A stretch of 64,000 nucleotides of DNA from Nevskia sp. (lineage in GTDB: Bacteria; Pseudomonadota; Gammaproteobacteria; Nevskiales; Nevskiaceae): the NCBI GenBank assembly GCA_021732745.1, contig JAKFUK010000002.1, forward strand, positions 868,001 through 932,000. Direction: 5' to 3'. Under the pieces are notes generated by a model. It made no database searches and was not told the DNA's origin. It saw only the letters and a program-made list of their open reading frames with translations. Of this stretch, positions 45,364-53,700 are shown one piece after another. A program made the translations under genes and the position numbers. Numbering within the stretch: position 1 is the stretch's first letter; each line of letters starts with the position of its first letter.

Positions 45364-47286
45364 ATGGAAGACATCCCGCAGCGAGTACGGATTGCGCTTT
45401 TCGCCTTGATCGGCTGGGCGCTGCTGCTGCCGGGGCCGGAGGTCCGGGCCGCTGGGGCTGGCTCCATTCACGAGGGCCAGGACGTCCGCATCAAGCGGCT
45501 GCACATCGACCTGGTGGTGAACGCCGACGGCAGCTACAGCCAGACGATGGACCTGGTCGAGCAGCTCAATTCCCTGCGCGCGGTCGAACAGGCCGGGCAG
45601 ATCAAGCTGCCCTACAGCGCCAGTCTCGACACGCTCGACATCCTGGAGGCGAACACGCTCAAGGCGGACGGCCGCAAGCTGCCGGTGGCGCGGACGTCGA
45701 TCTTCACCCAGGACGGACTGATTTCTGCCGAAGGCCTGACCTCGTTCCAGGATCTGAAGACGACGGTGGCGGTGTTTCCGACGCTGGAACCGGGCGACAG
45801 CATCGGCATCCGCTTCCGGGTGACGCGGCGCAAGCCGACGCTGCCGGGCGTGTTCACCTACACCCACACCTTCGCCGGCGACATTCAGAACGACGACGCG
45901 GTGATCACCCTGGTGGCACCGCGGAACTACCCGCTGAGCATCGAGAATCCCGGCCTAAAGGTGACGATGAGCGAGGCCCCGGGCGGCCTGCGGAAATGGA
46001 CCTGGACCTACCGGAACAGTCGTGTGGAGTGGCCGGAAGATGGTTCGATCGACCCCATCACCTACCGACCGCGCCTGCTGATTTCATCGCTGGCCAGCTA
46101 TCAGGATCTGGCCGTCGCCGCGAACCGCCAGTTCGCCGGCAAGGCGGCAGTGACGCCGGCCATACGGGCGGCGGCAGCGAAGATCACGGCCGGCACGAGC
46201 GACCCGCTGACCCAGACCAAGAAAATCTTCGACTGGGTGGCGAGGAACATCCGCTATTTTTCGATCACGCTGGATGTCGGCGGCTACATTCCTCGCAGCG
46301 CCGACGAAGTGCTCGCCTCCCGCTTCGGCGACTGCAAGGACCACACCGTCATCGTCGCCGCCCTGCTCGCGGCCCAGGGAATTCCGAGCATGCCGGCGCT
46401 GCTGACCACGGAGTCGATCTACGAATTGCCGAAGGTGCCGGTTCTGGCGGTGTTCAACCACGCCATCGTCTTTGTGCCCAGCCTGAACGTCTATCTGGAC
46501 ACCAACACCTCGTCGATTTCCTACGGCGCGCTGCCGGAAGTCGATGCCGACAAACCGGTTCTGCTGCTGGGCACGCCGCAAGCGCTGGCGCGCACGCCGG
46601 TGCTGGCCGCCGAAACCAATGGCACGCGGCTGGTCAGCAAGATCAGCATCGCCGCAGACGGTTCGGCCTCCGGCCGCGACGTGCTCACCGCCAGTGGCAG
46701 CACCGGCATCGCCTACGGTGGCTTTGCCGATGCCGTTTCCAGCACCGATCCGGTGCGGCTGACGCGCACCATCCTGCTGGCCAAGGGCTTCGCGGGCGAA
46801 GGCACCGCCACCGCCCGCCGGATCACCAACGAAGCCGATTTCCGCTTTGAACTGCTCTACGAACTGCGCGACCTGGCCTGGCTCGACCAGCCGGGCGGCG
46901 TGCGTGCCGAAGCGCCGATGGAATTCCTTGGCTCGTCGGTGCGCGCGGAGATCTCCAGCTCCCCCAATCGGACCGTGCCCTACGTCTGCTCGGCGCGAAC
47001 CGACGTCGAAATCCTCGACCTCAGCTTCCCTGCCGGCCTGAGTCTGGCCCTGCCTCGCGGCGTGCATGCCGTCGGCCCCGATCGCAGCTACGACTCCAGC
47101 TACAGCCTCAAGGGCAGCACCGTGCATGTCGAACGCCGGTACGTCTCCCGCAGCCCGCGCGGTTACTGCGATCCCGCAGAATTTTCCGAACTTCGGCAGT
47201 TCCGCGAGAAAATCCTGCGCGATCTGCGCGCGGAGATTCGCTTCAGTCCGGCCAGCACGGCCACCGCAGTTTCGGGGCAACCATGA
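45364..47286 (+). CDS. DUF3857/transglutaminase-like exported protein
   Basis: A 640-residue protein with a signal peptide, an N-terminal DUF3857 domain (about 40-230) and a transglutaminase-like core. Its Cys-His-Asp triad is visible in RFGDCKDHTVIVAALLA, FNHAIVFV and NVYLDTN (about 320-380). The C-terminal third is beta-rich and carries further domain-like segments. Such proteins occur in periplasmic or surface polymer processing but lack a defined substrate. The downstream FKBP gene overlaps its stop by 4 bp (ATGA). Confidence 0.87.
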   Translation: MEDIPQRVRIALFALIGWALLLPGPEVRAAGAGSIHEGQDVRIKRLHIDLVVNADGSYSQTMDLVEQLNSLRAVEQAGQIKLPYSASLDTLDILEANTLKADGRKLPVARTSIFTQDGLISAEGLTSFQDLKTTVAVFPTLEPGDSIGIRFRVTRRKPTLPGVFTYTHTFAGDIQNDDAVITLVAPRNYPLSIENPGLKVTMSEAPGGLRKWTWTYRNSRVEWPEDGSIDPITYRPRLLISSLASYQDLAVAANRQFAGKAAVTPAIRAAAAKITAGTSDPLTQTKKIFDWVARNIRYFSITLDVGGYIPRSADEVLASRFGDCKDHTVIVAALLAAQGIPSMPALLTTESIYELPKVPVLAVFNHAIVFVPSLNVYLDTNTSSISYGALPEVDADKPVLLLGTPQALARTPVLAAETNGTRLVSKISIAADGSASGRDVLTASGSTGIAYGGFADAVSSTDPVRLTRTILLAKGFAGEGTATARRITNEADFRFELLYELRDLAWLDQPGGVRAEAPMEFLGSSVRAEISSSPNRTVPYVCSARTDVEILDLSFPAGLSLALPRGVHAVGPDRSYDSSYSLKGSTVHVERRYVSRSPRGYCDPAEFSELRQFREKILRDLRAEIRFSPASTATAVSGQP

Positions 47287-48203
47287 GCGCAGCTGGCCGT
47301 GGTTGCTGTCTGGCGGTGCTGGCCTTGCTGCTCGCCATGCCGGCAAGCGCTGCTCCGGCACCAGCGGCGGCGGCGCTGGTGCTGAGCGGCCGCGCCCAGC
47401 AGCATGCCTATGCAATCGGCTACAGCTATGGCGAGAAACTGCGTCCGCAGCGCAGCACGATCCTGTTCGATTTTCTGGTCGAGGGCCTCTACGACGTTCG
47501 CCTGCGAAAGGCCTTGCTCTACGGCGACCGGGAGCGCCAGAGCGCAGTCGCGGCTGTGACTGCGCGCAACGCCGGCACCGGCCCGGCGGCAGCGCCGCTG
47601 TCGGCGCAGCAGCTTTCCGTCTACGCCTATGCGCTCGGCATCGAAATCTCGCAGGTGCTGAGTCCGATCGGCGACCGCATTGATTTTCACAGCCTTGAGG
47701 CCGGCCTTCGGGACGGTCTGGACGGCGCGAAGCCGAGGCTGGTGCAGCCGGATTTTGCTGCCACGCTCGCCGACGTCCAGACCGAGCTTGACGCCGCCAC
47801 CCTGACCATCGCCGCGCGCAACGGCGCGGATTCCGCAGAGTTCCTGATCCGCAACGGCCGCCGTCACGGTGTGGTCACCACCGCCAGCGGCTTGCAATAC
47901 GAAATCATCCAGCAGGGCCAGGGTCCCCGCCCAAAAAGCAGCCATCTGGTGACCGTGAACTACAACGGCCGGCTGATCAGCGGCGAAATCTTCGACAACA
48001 GCCACGACAAGGGCAAGCCGGTGAGTTTCAAGCCGGCCCAGGTCATTGCCGGCATGCGCGAGGGCATCCTGCTGATGCCGGTAGGCAGCCGCTTCCGCTT
48101 GTTCGTGCCGCCCTATCTGGCCTATGCCGACCGCGGGGCCGGCACCAGCATCGGCCCGAATCAGTTGCTGATCTTTGAAGTGCTGTTGCTGCGGACGAAG
48201 TGA
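47283..48203 (+). CDS. Exported FKBP-type peptidyl-prolyl isomerase
   Basis: A 306-residue protein with a signal peptide (CCLAVLALLLAMPASAAPA), an N-terminal FKBP_N-like helical domain with two related halves (HAYAIGYSYGEKLRP and YAYALGIEISQVLSP), and a C-terminal FKBP domain from about 200 (TASGLQYEIIQQGQG; VTVNYNGRLISGEIFDNS; VIAGMREGILLMPVGSRFRL). It resembles Mip/FkpA-type periplasmic foldases. Translational coupling to the transglutaminase-like gene suggests they act together. Confidence 0.88.
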   Translation: MSAAGRGCCLAVLALLLAMPASAAPAPAAAALVLSGRAQQHAYAIGYSYGEKLRPQRSTILFDFLVEGLYDVRLRKALLYGDRERQSAVAAVTARNAGTGPAAAPLSAQQLSVYAYALGIEISQVLSPIGDRIDFHSLEAGLRDGLDGAKPRLVQPDFAATLADVQTELDAATLTIAARNGADSAEFLIRNGRRHGVVTTASGLQYEIIQQGQGPRPKSSHLVTVNYNGRLISGEIFDNSHDKGKPVSFKPAQVIAGMREGILLMPVGSRFRLFVPPYLAYADRGAGTSIGPNQLLIFEVLLLRTK

Positions 48204-48210
48204 GCGCCGC

Positions 48211-49011
48211 CTACTCCTCAGTCACGATCGGCCGCGCCACCCCGCGCAATGCCTCCGACAGCTGCGCATGCAGCTTGTGCGGTGCCGCCAGGATGTGGCC
48301 GGTGCTCATCACGTCGCCGCGCGAGTCGTACAGCTCGGTGACCGTGCCGCCGGCTTCCTGCACCAGCACGATGCCCGCTGCCATGTCCCAGGGCTTGAGG
48401 CCCAGCTCGAAGTAGCCATCGAGGCGGCCGGCCGCGACATAGGCCAGATCGAGTGCTGCCGAACCGGCGCGACGAATGCCGGCCGAGTTGCCGGCGACGG
48501 TCTTCAGCATCGGCAGGTAGGCGTCGAGCAGATCGGCCCTGATCGGCACGCCGGTGCCGATCAGGGCGCTGTCGAGTTCCTTGGCCGTGCTGCCGCGAAT
48601 CTTGCGGTTGTTCAGCGTGGCGCCCGAGCCTTTCGTCGCGATGTACAGATCCTGGGTGCAGGGCGCATAGATCACGCCGTGTTCGAGCTTGCCGCGCACC
48701 TGGATACCGATCGACACCGCGAAGTGCGGCAGGCCGTGCAGGAAGTTGGTGGTGCCATCGAGCGGGTCGACGATCCAGACCACTTCGTTGCTGCCGCTCG
48801 CGCCGCCTTCCTCACCGAGAATCGCGTGCTGCGGGTAGGCCTTGCGGATGATCTTGACGATCTCGCCTTCGGCGCTGCGGTCGATCTGGGTGACGAAATC
48901 GTTGCGGCCCTTGCTTTCGACGGTCAGCTGATCGACCCGATCGAGGTTGCGCATGATGAAATTGCCGGCGGAACGGGCAGCGGCGACGGCAATGTTGACG
49001 AGGGGGTGCAT
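48211..49011 (-). CDS. suhB: Inositol-1-monophosphatase SuhB
   Basis: A 266-residue phosphatase starting MHPLVNIAVAAARSAGNFI. The metal-binding motifs are present: GEEGG (about 71-75), WIVDPLDGTTNFLHGLPHFA (about 84-103) and WDMAAGIVLVQEAGG (about 212-226). Besides inositol phosphatase activity, SuhB in enterobacteria binds RNA polymerase/NusA in rRNA antitermination. In Pseudomonas it also stands next to trmJ; here the two are divergent, 86 bp apart. Confidence 0.95.
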   Translation of the reverse strand: MHPLVNIAVAAARSAGNFIMRNLDRVDQLTVESKGRNDFVTQIDRSAEGEIVKIIRKAYPQHAILGEEGGASGSNEVVWIVDPLDGTTNFLHGLPHFAVSIGIQVRGKLEHGVIYAPCTQDLYIATKGSGATLNNRKIRGSTAKELDSALIGTGVPIRADLLDAYLPMLKTVAGNSAGIRRAGSAALDLAYVAAGRLDGYFELGLKPWDMAAGIVLVQEAGGTVTELYDSRGDVMSTGHILAAPHKLHAQLSEALRGVARPIVTEE

Positions 49012-49068
49012 GGCAGGAAGCGGGTCCGGTGAACAAGGTTGCGGCGCGACACTGGCGTCCGCACGATC

Positions 49069-49090
49069 AAAGCCGGAAACTTCCGGCTTT
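49069..49090. other. Hairpin between suhB and trmJ
   Basis: AAAGCCGGAA and TTCCGGCTTT form a perfect 10-bp stem with a two-base gap; in RNA the innermost pairs would open to form a loop. It ends 7 bp before the trmJ start, a place where it would lie over the ribosome-binding region of that message. No other Shine-Dalgarno is visible there. Confidence 0.5.
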
Positions 49091-49097
49091 GCCGTCG

Positions 49098-49892
49098 ATG
49101 AATCAAGAAGTGGAACTATTATCCCGCATCCGGGTGGTACTCGTGGCTACGCGCCATCCCGGCAACATCGGTTCGGCCGCGCGCGCCATGCGCAACATGG
49201 GGCTGCGCGATCTGGCCCTGGTGACCCCGCATCGCTTTCCAGACCCCGAAGCCACTGCGCTGGCGTCCGGCGCTGACAGCATCCTCGAAAGCGCCACGAT
49301 CCACGCCAGCTTGGCCGATGCCGTTGCCGACTGCGAGCACGTCATCGCCACCACGGCGCGCGTGCGCTACGTGTCGATCCCGTTCTCCGAGCCGCGCGAA
49401 TGCGTGGCGAAGCTGGCAGCGGGCGCGCATCCGGGCCGCATCGCCATCGTTTTCGGCCGCGAGCGCATCGGCCTGACCAACGAGGAACTCGACCATTGCC
49501 GCGAAGCGGTGGCGATCCCCACCGATCCCGAATTCGGCTCGATGAACCTTGCCGCCGCCGTGCAGATCATGGCCTACGAGCTGCGCCTGGCCGCCGGTGC
49601 CAAGCTGCCCGAGTTGCCGGAACACCAGCCGGTGCCGCAGGGGCAGATGGAGCACTTCTTCGAGCATCTGGAGCGCGTGCTGATCGCCACCACCTTCATC
49701 GACCCCGCCGCGCCGCGCTTCATCATGCGGCGCATGCGCCGCATGTTCGGCCGCGCCGCCCCGGACAGTCACGAAGCCAACATCCTGCGTGGCATCCTCA
49801 CCTCGGTCGAGGAAGCCCTGGGTCTGAAGCCGACCAGCAAGTCCTACCCCCATCTTCCCCATCCACCGCCATCCGCGAAGCAGGAACCATGA
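49098..49892 (+). CDS. trmJ: tRNA (cytidine/uridine-2'-O-)-methyltransferase TrmJ
   Basis: A 264-residue SPOUT methyltransferase. RIRVVLVATRHPGNIGSAARAM is motif 1, IAIVFGRERIGLTNEEL (about 117-133) motif 2, and IPTDPEFGSMNLAAAVQIMAYEL motif 3. The enzyme methylates position 32 of tRNAs. Start at 49098 gives the family N-terminus; the frame opens 69 bp earlier with a GTG but that leader is unlike TrmJ. The stop overlaps the next gene's ATG. Confidence 0.93.
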   Translation: MNQEVELLSRIRVVLVATRHPGNIGSAARAMRNMGLRDLALVTPHRFPDPEATALASGADSILESATIHASLADAVADCEHVIATTARVRYVSIPFSEPRECVAKLAAGAHPGRIAIVFGRERIGLTNEELDHCREAVAIPTDPEFGSMNLAAAVQIMAYELRLAAGAKLPELPEHQPVPQGQMEHFFEHLERVLIATTFIDPAAPRFIMRRMRRMFGRAAPDSHEANILRGILTSVEEALGLKPTSKSYPHLPHPPPSAKQEP

Positions 49893-50821
49893 CCGGCGTC
49901 CCGACCCTTGATTTCCGCCGTTATCACACGGACCGCAGCGCTTTTGTCGCCGAACTGGGCGCGGCCTACCGCGAATACGGCTTCTGCGGCCTGAGCCACC
50001 ACGGCATTCCGAAGTCACTGATCGACGAGGCGTATCAGGTCTTCCAGGCCTTCTTCGCGCTGCCGGATGCCGCGAAGCGGCAATACGTCGCCGGCCCCGG
50101 CGGCACCCGCGGGCTGACGCCGTTCAAGGTCGAAACGGCGAAAGGTGCAGCGTTGCCAGACTTGAAGGAGTTCTGGCACATCGGCCGCGAAATCCCGCGT
50201 GATTCCAAGTACGCCGCGATCATGGCCCCGAACGTCTGGCCTGCCGAAGTGCCGGACTTCCAGGCCAGGGGCTACGCGCTGTACAGCGCACTCGGCGCAC
50301 TCGGCGCGCGGGTGCTGTCGGCGCTGGCGCTGCACATCGGCCTGCCCGAACACTGGTTCGACGACAAGATCGACAGCGGCAACGCCATCCTGCGGGCGAT
50401 CCACTACCCGCCGATCACCTCCGACGACATCCCGAATGTCCGCGCCGGCGCCCACGAAGACATCAACCTGATCACCCTGCTGGTCGGTGCCAGCGAAGGC
50501 GGACTGGAGGTCAAGACCCGCAAGGGCGAATGGCTGCCGATCACCACCGAAGGCGATGCCATCGTCGTCAACATCGGCGACATGCTGCAAAGGCTGACCA
50601 ACCACGTCTATCCGTCGACGACGCACCGCGTGGTCAATCCGCAAGGCGATGCTGCACGCCGCGCCCGGTTTTCAGTGCCCTATTTCCTGCACCCGAACCC
50701 GGATTTCCTGATCGACGTGCTGCCGTCCTGCGTGACCCCGGACAACCCCAGCCGCTATCCGACGCCGATCACCGCCAACGATTACCTGTGGGAGCGGCTG
50801 CGGGAGATCAAGCTGGGCTGA
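49889..50821 (+). CDS. 2-oxoglutarate/Fe(II) oxygenase, isopenicillin-N-synthase family
   Basis: A 310-residue protein with a DIOX_N region (FVAELGAAYREYGFCGLSHH) and a C-terminal double-stranded beta-helix. Iron ligands are H and D in AHEDINLITLLVG (about 189-191) and H in STTHRVVNP, and the co-substrate Arg lies in ARFSVPYFLHPN. Members oxidise small molecules or nucleosides using 2-oxoglutarate. The ATG overlaps the trmJ stop (ATGA). The position is where related bacteria carry cysE and iscR. An inverted repeat follows 16 bp later. Confidence 0.87.
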   Translation: MTGVPTLDFRRYHTDRSAFVAELGAAYREYGFCGLSHHGIPKSLIDEAYQVFQAFFALPDAAKRQYVAGPGGTRGLTPFKVETAKGAALPDLKEFWHIGREIPRDSKYAAIMAPNVWPAEVPDFQARGYALYSALGALGARVLSALALHIGLPEHWFDDKIDSGNAILRAIHYPPITSDDIPNVRAGAHEDINLITLLVGASEGGLEVKTRKGEWLPITTEGDAIVVNIGDMLQRLTNHVYPSTTHRVVNPQGDAARRARFSVPYFLHPNPDFLIDVLPSCVTPDNPSRYPTPITANDYLWERLREIKLG

Positions 50822-50836
50822 GCTTTCAGAGCTTTC

Positions 50837-50945
50837 CTCACGCAGAGAACGCGGAGGACGCAGAGAACGGCAACAGCAGGAAAGCCTTTACGGAAGGTCT
50901 TCTCATTTTCGTTTTTCTCTGCGTCCTCCGCGTTCTCTGCGTGAG
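50837..50945. repeat. Inverted-repeat element with perfect 31-bp arms
   Basis: The arms 50837-50867 and 50915-50945 are perfect reverse complements. They consist of direct sub-repeats of the CGCAGAGAACGCGG / GACGCAGAGAA kind around a 47-bp AT-richer spacer. Read through, the arms give meaningless peptides of the AENAEDAE and CVLRVLCV type, known from many genomes as a mark of this intergenic repeat class. It could fold as a very strong hairpin and act as a terminator between the oxygenase and desulfurase genes. Confidence 0.85.
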
Positions 50946-50990
50946 ATCAAGTTTTTATTGCTTTTCCGGCTAGCGACTAAACTTCGCGTC

Positions 50991-52121
50991 ATGCCGATCT
51001 ATCTCGATCACAACGCCACCACGCCGCTTGATCCGCGGGTGCTGAACGCGATGCTGCCGTACCTGTCCGGGCCTTACGGCAATGCTTCCAGCGTGCACCG
51101 CTACGGGCGGGCTGCGCGTGACGCCATTGAGGCGGCGCGGGTACAGGTCGCGGCACTGGTCGGGGCTGAAGCCTCTGAAGTCAGCTTCACCAGCGGTGCC
51201 ACCGAATCGAACAATCTTGCGATCAAGGGCTTGACCGAAGGCCGTGCGCCGACGCGCCTGCTGTACGGCGCAACCGAACATCCGGCGATTCTTGAAGCCG
51301 CCGAATCGCGGCGAGCGCATGGCTGGGGTGTGGAAACCATCGCCATCGACGCGGCGGGCCTTGTCGACTGGCCTGCTTTCCAAACTCAGTCGTCTCGCGG
51401 CCCGGTGCGGGTCGCAGCACTAATGCTCGCCAACAACGAAACCGGCGTGATCCAGGACTGCGCACGCGCCGCGCGGATGGTCCACGCGGCTGGCGCGCTG
51501 TTCCACGTCGATGCCGTGCAGGCGGCCGGCAAGCTGCCGTTCTCCTTCGCTGAAACGGGCGCGGACTTGATGTGCCTGTCGGCGCACAAGCTGTACGGGC
51601 CGAAGGGCGTCGGGGCGCTGCTGGTGAAATCCCACGTCGAACTGACGACCCAACTGCATGGCGGCGGGCAGGAGCGCGGCCTCAGAGGCGGCACCGAGAA
51701 TCTGGCGGCGATCGTGGGATTTGGCGCGGCCTGCGAACTGGCTGCGGCGGAAGTCGGGCAGCGCATCGCCCGCTGGACCGAATTGACGACGCGCCTCGAA
51801 ACCGGGCTGCGCGCCCTGTCGGGCATCACCATCTTCGGCGACGGCAGCCCGCGGCTGTCGAACACTGCGCAGTTCGGCGTCGCGGGCTGGGAAGGCGAGG
51901 CGCTGCTGATGGCGCTGGATCGCAAGGGCATTGCCGTGTCCAGCGGTTCGGCCTGCGCGTCCGGCACTGGCGAACCCAGCCATGTGCTGCTAGGCATGGG
52001 CTGGGACCGCGACACGGCGTTCTCGGCGATCCGCGTCAGCCTCGGTGTCGCCACCACGGACGCCGAGATCGACCGCTTCCTCGCCGTGCTCGGCGATCTG
52101 CGCTTGCAGGTCGCCGCATGA
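50991..52121 (+). CDS. Cysteine desulfurase, NifS-like (first of a tandem pair)
   Basis: A 376-residue PLP enzyme beginning MPIYLDHNATTPLDPRV. The PLP lysine is in SAHKLYGPKG (about 204), the histidine stack in GATEHPAILE, and the catalytic cysteine in SSGSACASGTGEPSHVLLG (about 330). It takes sulfur from cysteine for Fe-S clusters or other thio-products. Its stop overlaps the start of a second desulfurase gene by 4 bp. Both have all catalytic residues, so neither looks degraded. Start chosen at the conserved N-terminus; 33 bp more are open upstream. Confidence 0.9.
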   Translation: MPIYLDHNATTPLDPRVLNAMLPYLSGPYGNASSVHRYGRAARDAIEAARVQVAALVGAEASEVSFTSGATESNNLAIKGLTEGRAPTRLLYGATEHPAILEAAESRRAHGWGVETIAIDAAGLVDWPAFQTQSSRGPVRVAALMLANNETGVIQDCARAARMVHAAGALFHVDAVQAAGKLPFSFAETGADLMCLSAHKLYGPKGVGALLVKSHVELTTQLHGGGQERGLRGGTENLAAIVGFGAACELAAAEVGQRIARWTELTTRLETGLRALSGITIFGDGSPRLSNTAQFGVAGWEGEALLMALDRKGIAVSSGSACASGTGEPSHVLLGMGWDRDTAFSAIRVSLGVATTDAEIDRFLAVLGDLRLQVAA

Positions 52122-53296
52122 TCTATCTCGACTACGCCGCCACCACGCCGCTCGACGAGCGCGTGTTCGAAGCGATGCTGCCCTACCTGAAACCGGACGG
52201 CCTGCACGGCAATCCGGCTTCGACTCACGGCCCCGGCTTCAAGGCGCGGGCAGCGGTGGAAGCGGCGCGCAGGCAGGTGGCGTCGCTGATCGGCGCGGAT
52301 GCTTCCGAGATCATCTGGACCAGCGGCGCCACCGAATCGAACAATCTCGCGATCAAGGGCGCGCTGGAGTTTCGTGGTCTCCCGAAAGCCGGCAAGCCAG
52401 CGCACATCGTCACCTCGAAAACCGAGCACAAGTGCGTGCTCGACACCTGCCGGCATCTGGAAACCCTCGGTGCTCGCGTCACTTATCTGAAGCCCGACGC
52501 TGACGGCCGGGTGTCGCCAGAAGCGGTGATGGCGGCGATCACGCCGGATACCGCGCTGGTATCGCTGATGTGGGTCAACAACGAGATCGGCGCGGTCAAC
52601 GACATCGAGCGCCTTGCGCCGAGCTTGCGCGAGCGCGGCGTGATGCTGCATGTCGATGCCGCACAGGCCGCCGGCAAGCTGGCGATTGATCTGGCCGCCG
52701 TGCCGATCGACCTGCTGAGCCTGTCGGCGCACAAGCTGTACGGCCCGAAAGGCGTCGGTGCGCTGTTCGTGCGCCGCAAGCCGCGCGCACGGCTGAGCCC
52801 CCAGATGCACGGCGGTGGCCACGAGCAGGGCATGCGTTCGGGCACGCTGGCACCCCATCAGGTGGTCGGCATGGGCGCTGCCTGCGCGCTGGCCGCTGAA
52901 CGATTCGAAGCCGACATCGCGCATTGGAGCGGGCTGCGTGACGCACTTTGGACACGCCTGCGCGAGGTTCCCGGCGTGCTGCGCAACGGTCCGGCTGAGG
53001 GCACGCGCGCCGCGCCGCATCTGCTGAACCTGAGCTTCCCGGGCGTCGAAGGCGAAGCGCTGCGGGCATCGCTGGGCGGCATTGCCGTATCGAGCGGCTC
53101 CGCCTGTTCATCGGCGACTGCCGAGCCGTCCTACGTGCTGCGCGCGCTCGGTCGCGATGACGAAACCGCCAATGCGTCCTTGCGCTTCTCGTTCGGGCGC
53201 AAGACGACGCTGGCCGAGATCGAAACGGTCGCCCGCACGGTGATCGAGCAGGTCGCCTGGCTGCGCGAGCTGTCCCCGCTGCCGAGGACCTGGTAA
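52118..53296 (+). CDS. Cysteine desulfurase IscS-like (second of a tandem pair)
   Basis: A 392-residue PLP enzyme: MIYLDYAATTPLDERVFEAM at the start, VTSKTEHKCVLDTCRHLE, PLP lysine in LSAHKLYGPKGVGALFV, catalytic cysteine in SSGSACSSATAEPSYVLRALG. It is closer to classical IscS than its neighbour and is followed directly by the IscU-like and IscA genes. Its TAA shares a base with the next ATG. It is the likely sulfur donor to these. Confidence 0.9.
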   Translation: MIYLDYAATTPLDERVFEAMLPYLKPDGLHGNPASTHGPGFKARAAVEAARRQVASLIGADASEIIWTSGATESNNLAIKGALEFRGLPKAGKPAHIVTSKTEHKCVLDTCRHLETLGARVTYLKPDADGRVSPEAVMAAITPDTALVSLMWVNNEIGAVNDIERLAPSLRERGVMLHVDAAQAAGKLAIDLAAVPIDLLSLSAHKLYGPKGVGALFVRRKPRARLSPQMHGGGHEQGMRSGTLAPHQVVGMGAACALAAERFEADIAHWSGLRDALWTRLREVPGVLRNGPAEGTRAAPHLLNLSFPGVEGEALRASLGGIAVSSGSACSSATAEPSYVLRALGRDDETANASLRFSFGRKTTLAEIETVARTVIEQVAWLRELSPLPRTW

Positions 53297-53700
53297 TGAG
53301 CGAACTCGACGACAGCAACCCCTTCGGTTACGCCCCGGAAATCTGGCGGCTGTTCCAGCGCGCCCCGAACGCCGGCTCGTTCGCCGACGATGTGCAAGGG
53401 GTGGTGAGTGCCGAAGCCGGCACGCCGGCCGCGCGTTCGGTGCTTCGGCTGGCGCTGCGATTCGACGGTGATCGGGTGGTCGATGCCCGTTTCCGGGCTT
53501 ACGGCTGCCCGGCGTCGATCGCCGTCGGCGCGTACATCGCCGGCTGGGCGCAAGGCCGGAATCCGCAGGAATTGAGCCTGCTCAAAGCCGCCGACCTGCG
53601 CGCCGCGCTTGAAATTCCGGAGGATCGTGCACACTGTGCCCTGCTTGGGGAAGACGCGCTGCGCGCGGTGCTGACCCGATACAAGGAGCAACAGGCATGA
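53296..53700 (+). CDS. IscU/NifU-like scaffold protein lacking the first cysteine
   Basis: A 134-residue protein with IscU features: [20 protein letters not shown] (C71), then [16 protein letters not shown] (H113, C114). At the place of the first conserved cluster ligand, where IscU has GAPACGD, this protein reads GTPAARS: cysteine is replaced by A46 and the nearby aspartate by S48. Two of three cluster cysteines remain. It sits between IscS-like and IscA genes with overlaps on both sides. It may carry sulfur or bind a cluster with an outside ligand, or have lost the scaffold role. Confidence 0.85.
   Translation: MSELDDSNPFGYAPEIWRLFQRAPNAGSFADDVQGVVSAEAGTPAARSVLRLALRFDGDRVVDARFRAYGCPASIAVGAYIAGWAQGRNPQELSLLKAADLRAALEIPEDRAHCALLGEDALRAVLTRYKEQQA

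Noticed and set aside
50837-50945. CRISPR-like array because of repeated CGCAGAGAACGC units
   Set aside because: The units are inverted arms with sub-repeats and a single spacer; there is no regular repeat-spacer pattern and no cas gene.
50530-50973. 147-codon frame ending in AENAEDAE and CVLRVLCV peptides
   Set aside because: The upstream part is out of frame in the oxygenase gene and the rest is translation of the inverted repeat, a well-known false-gene pattern.
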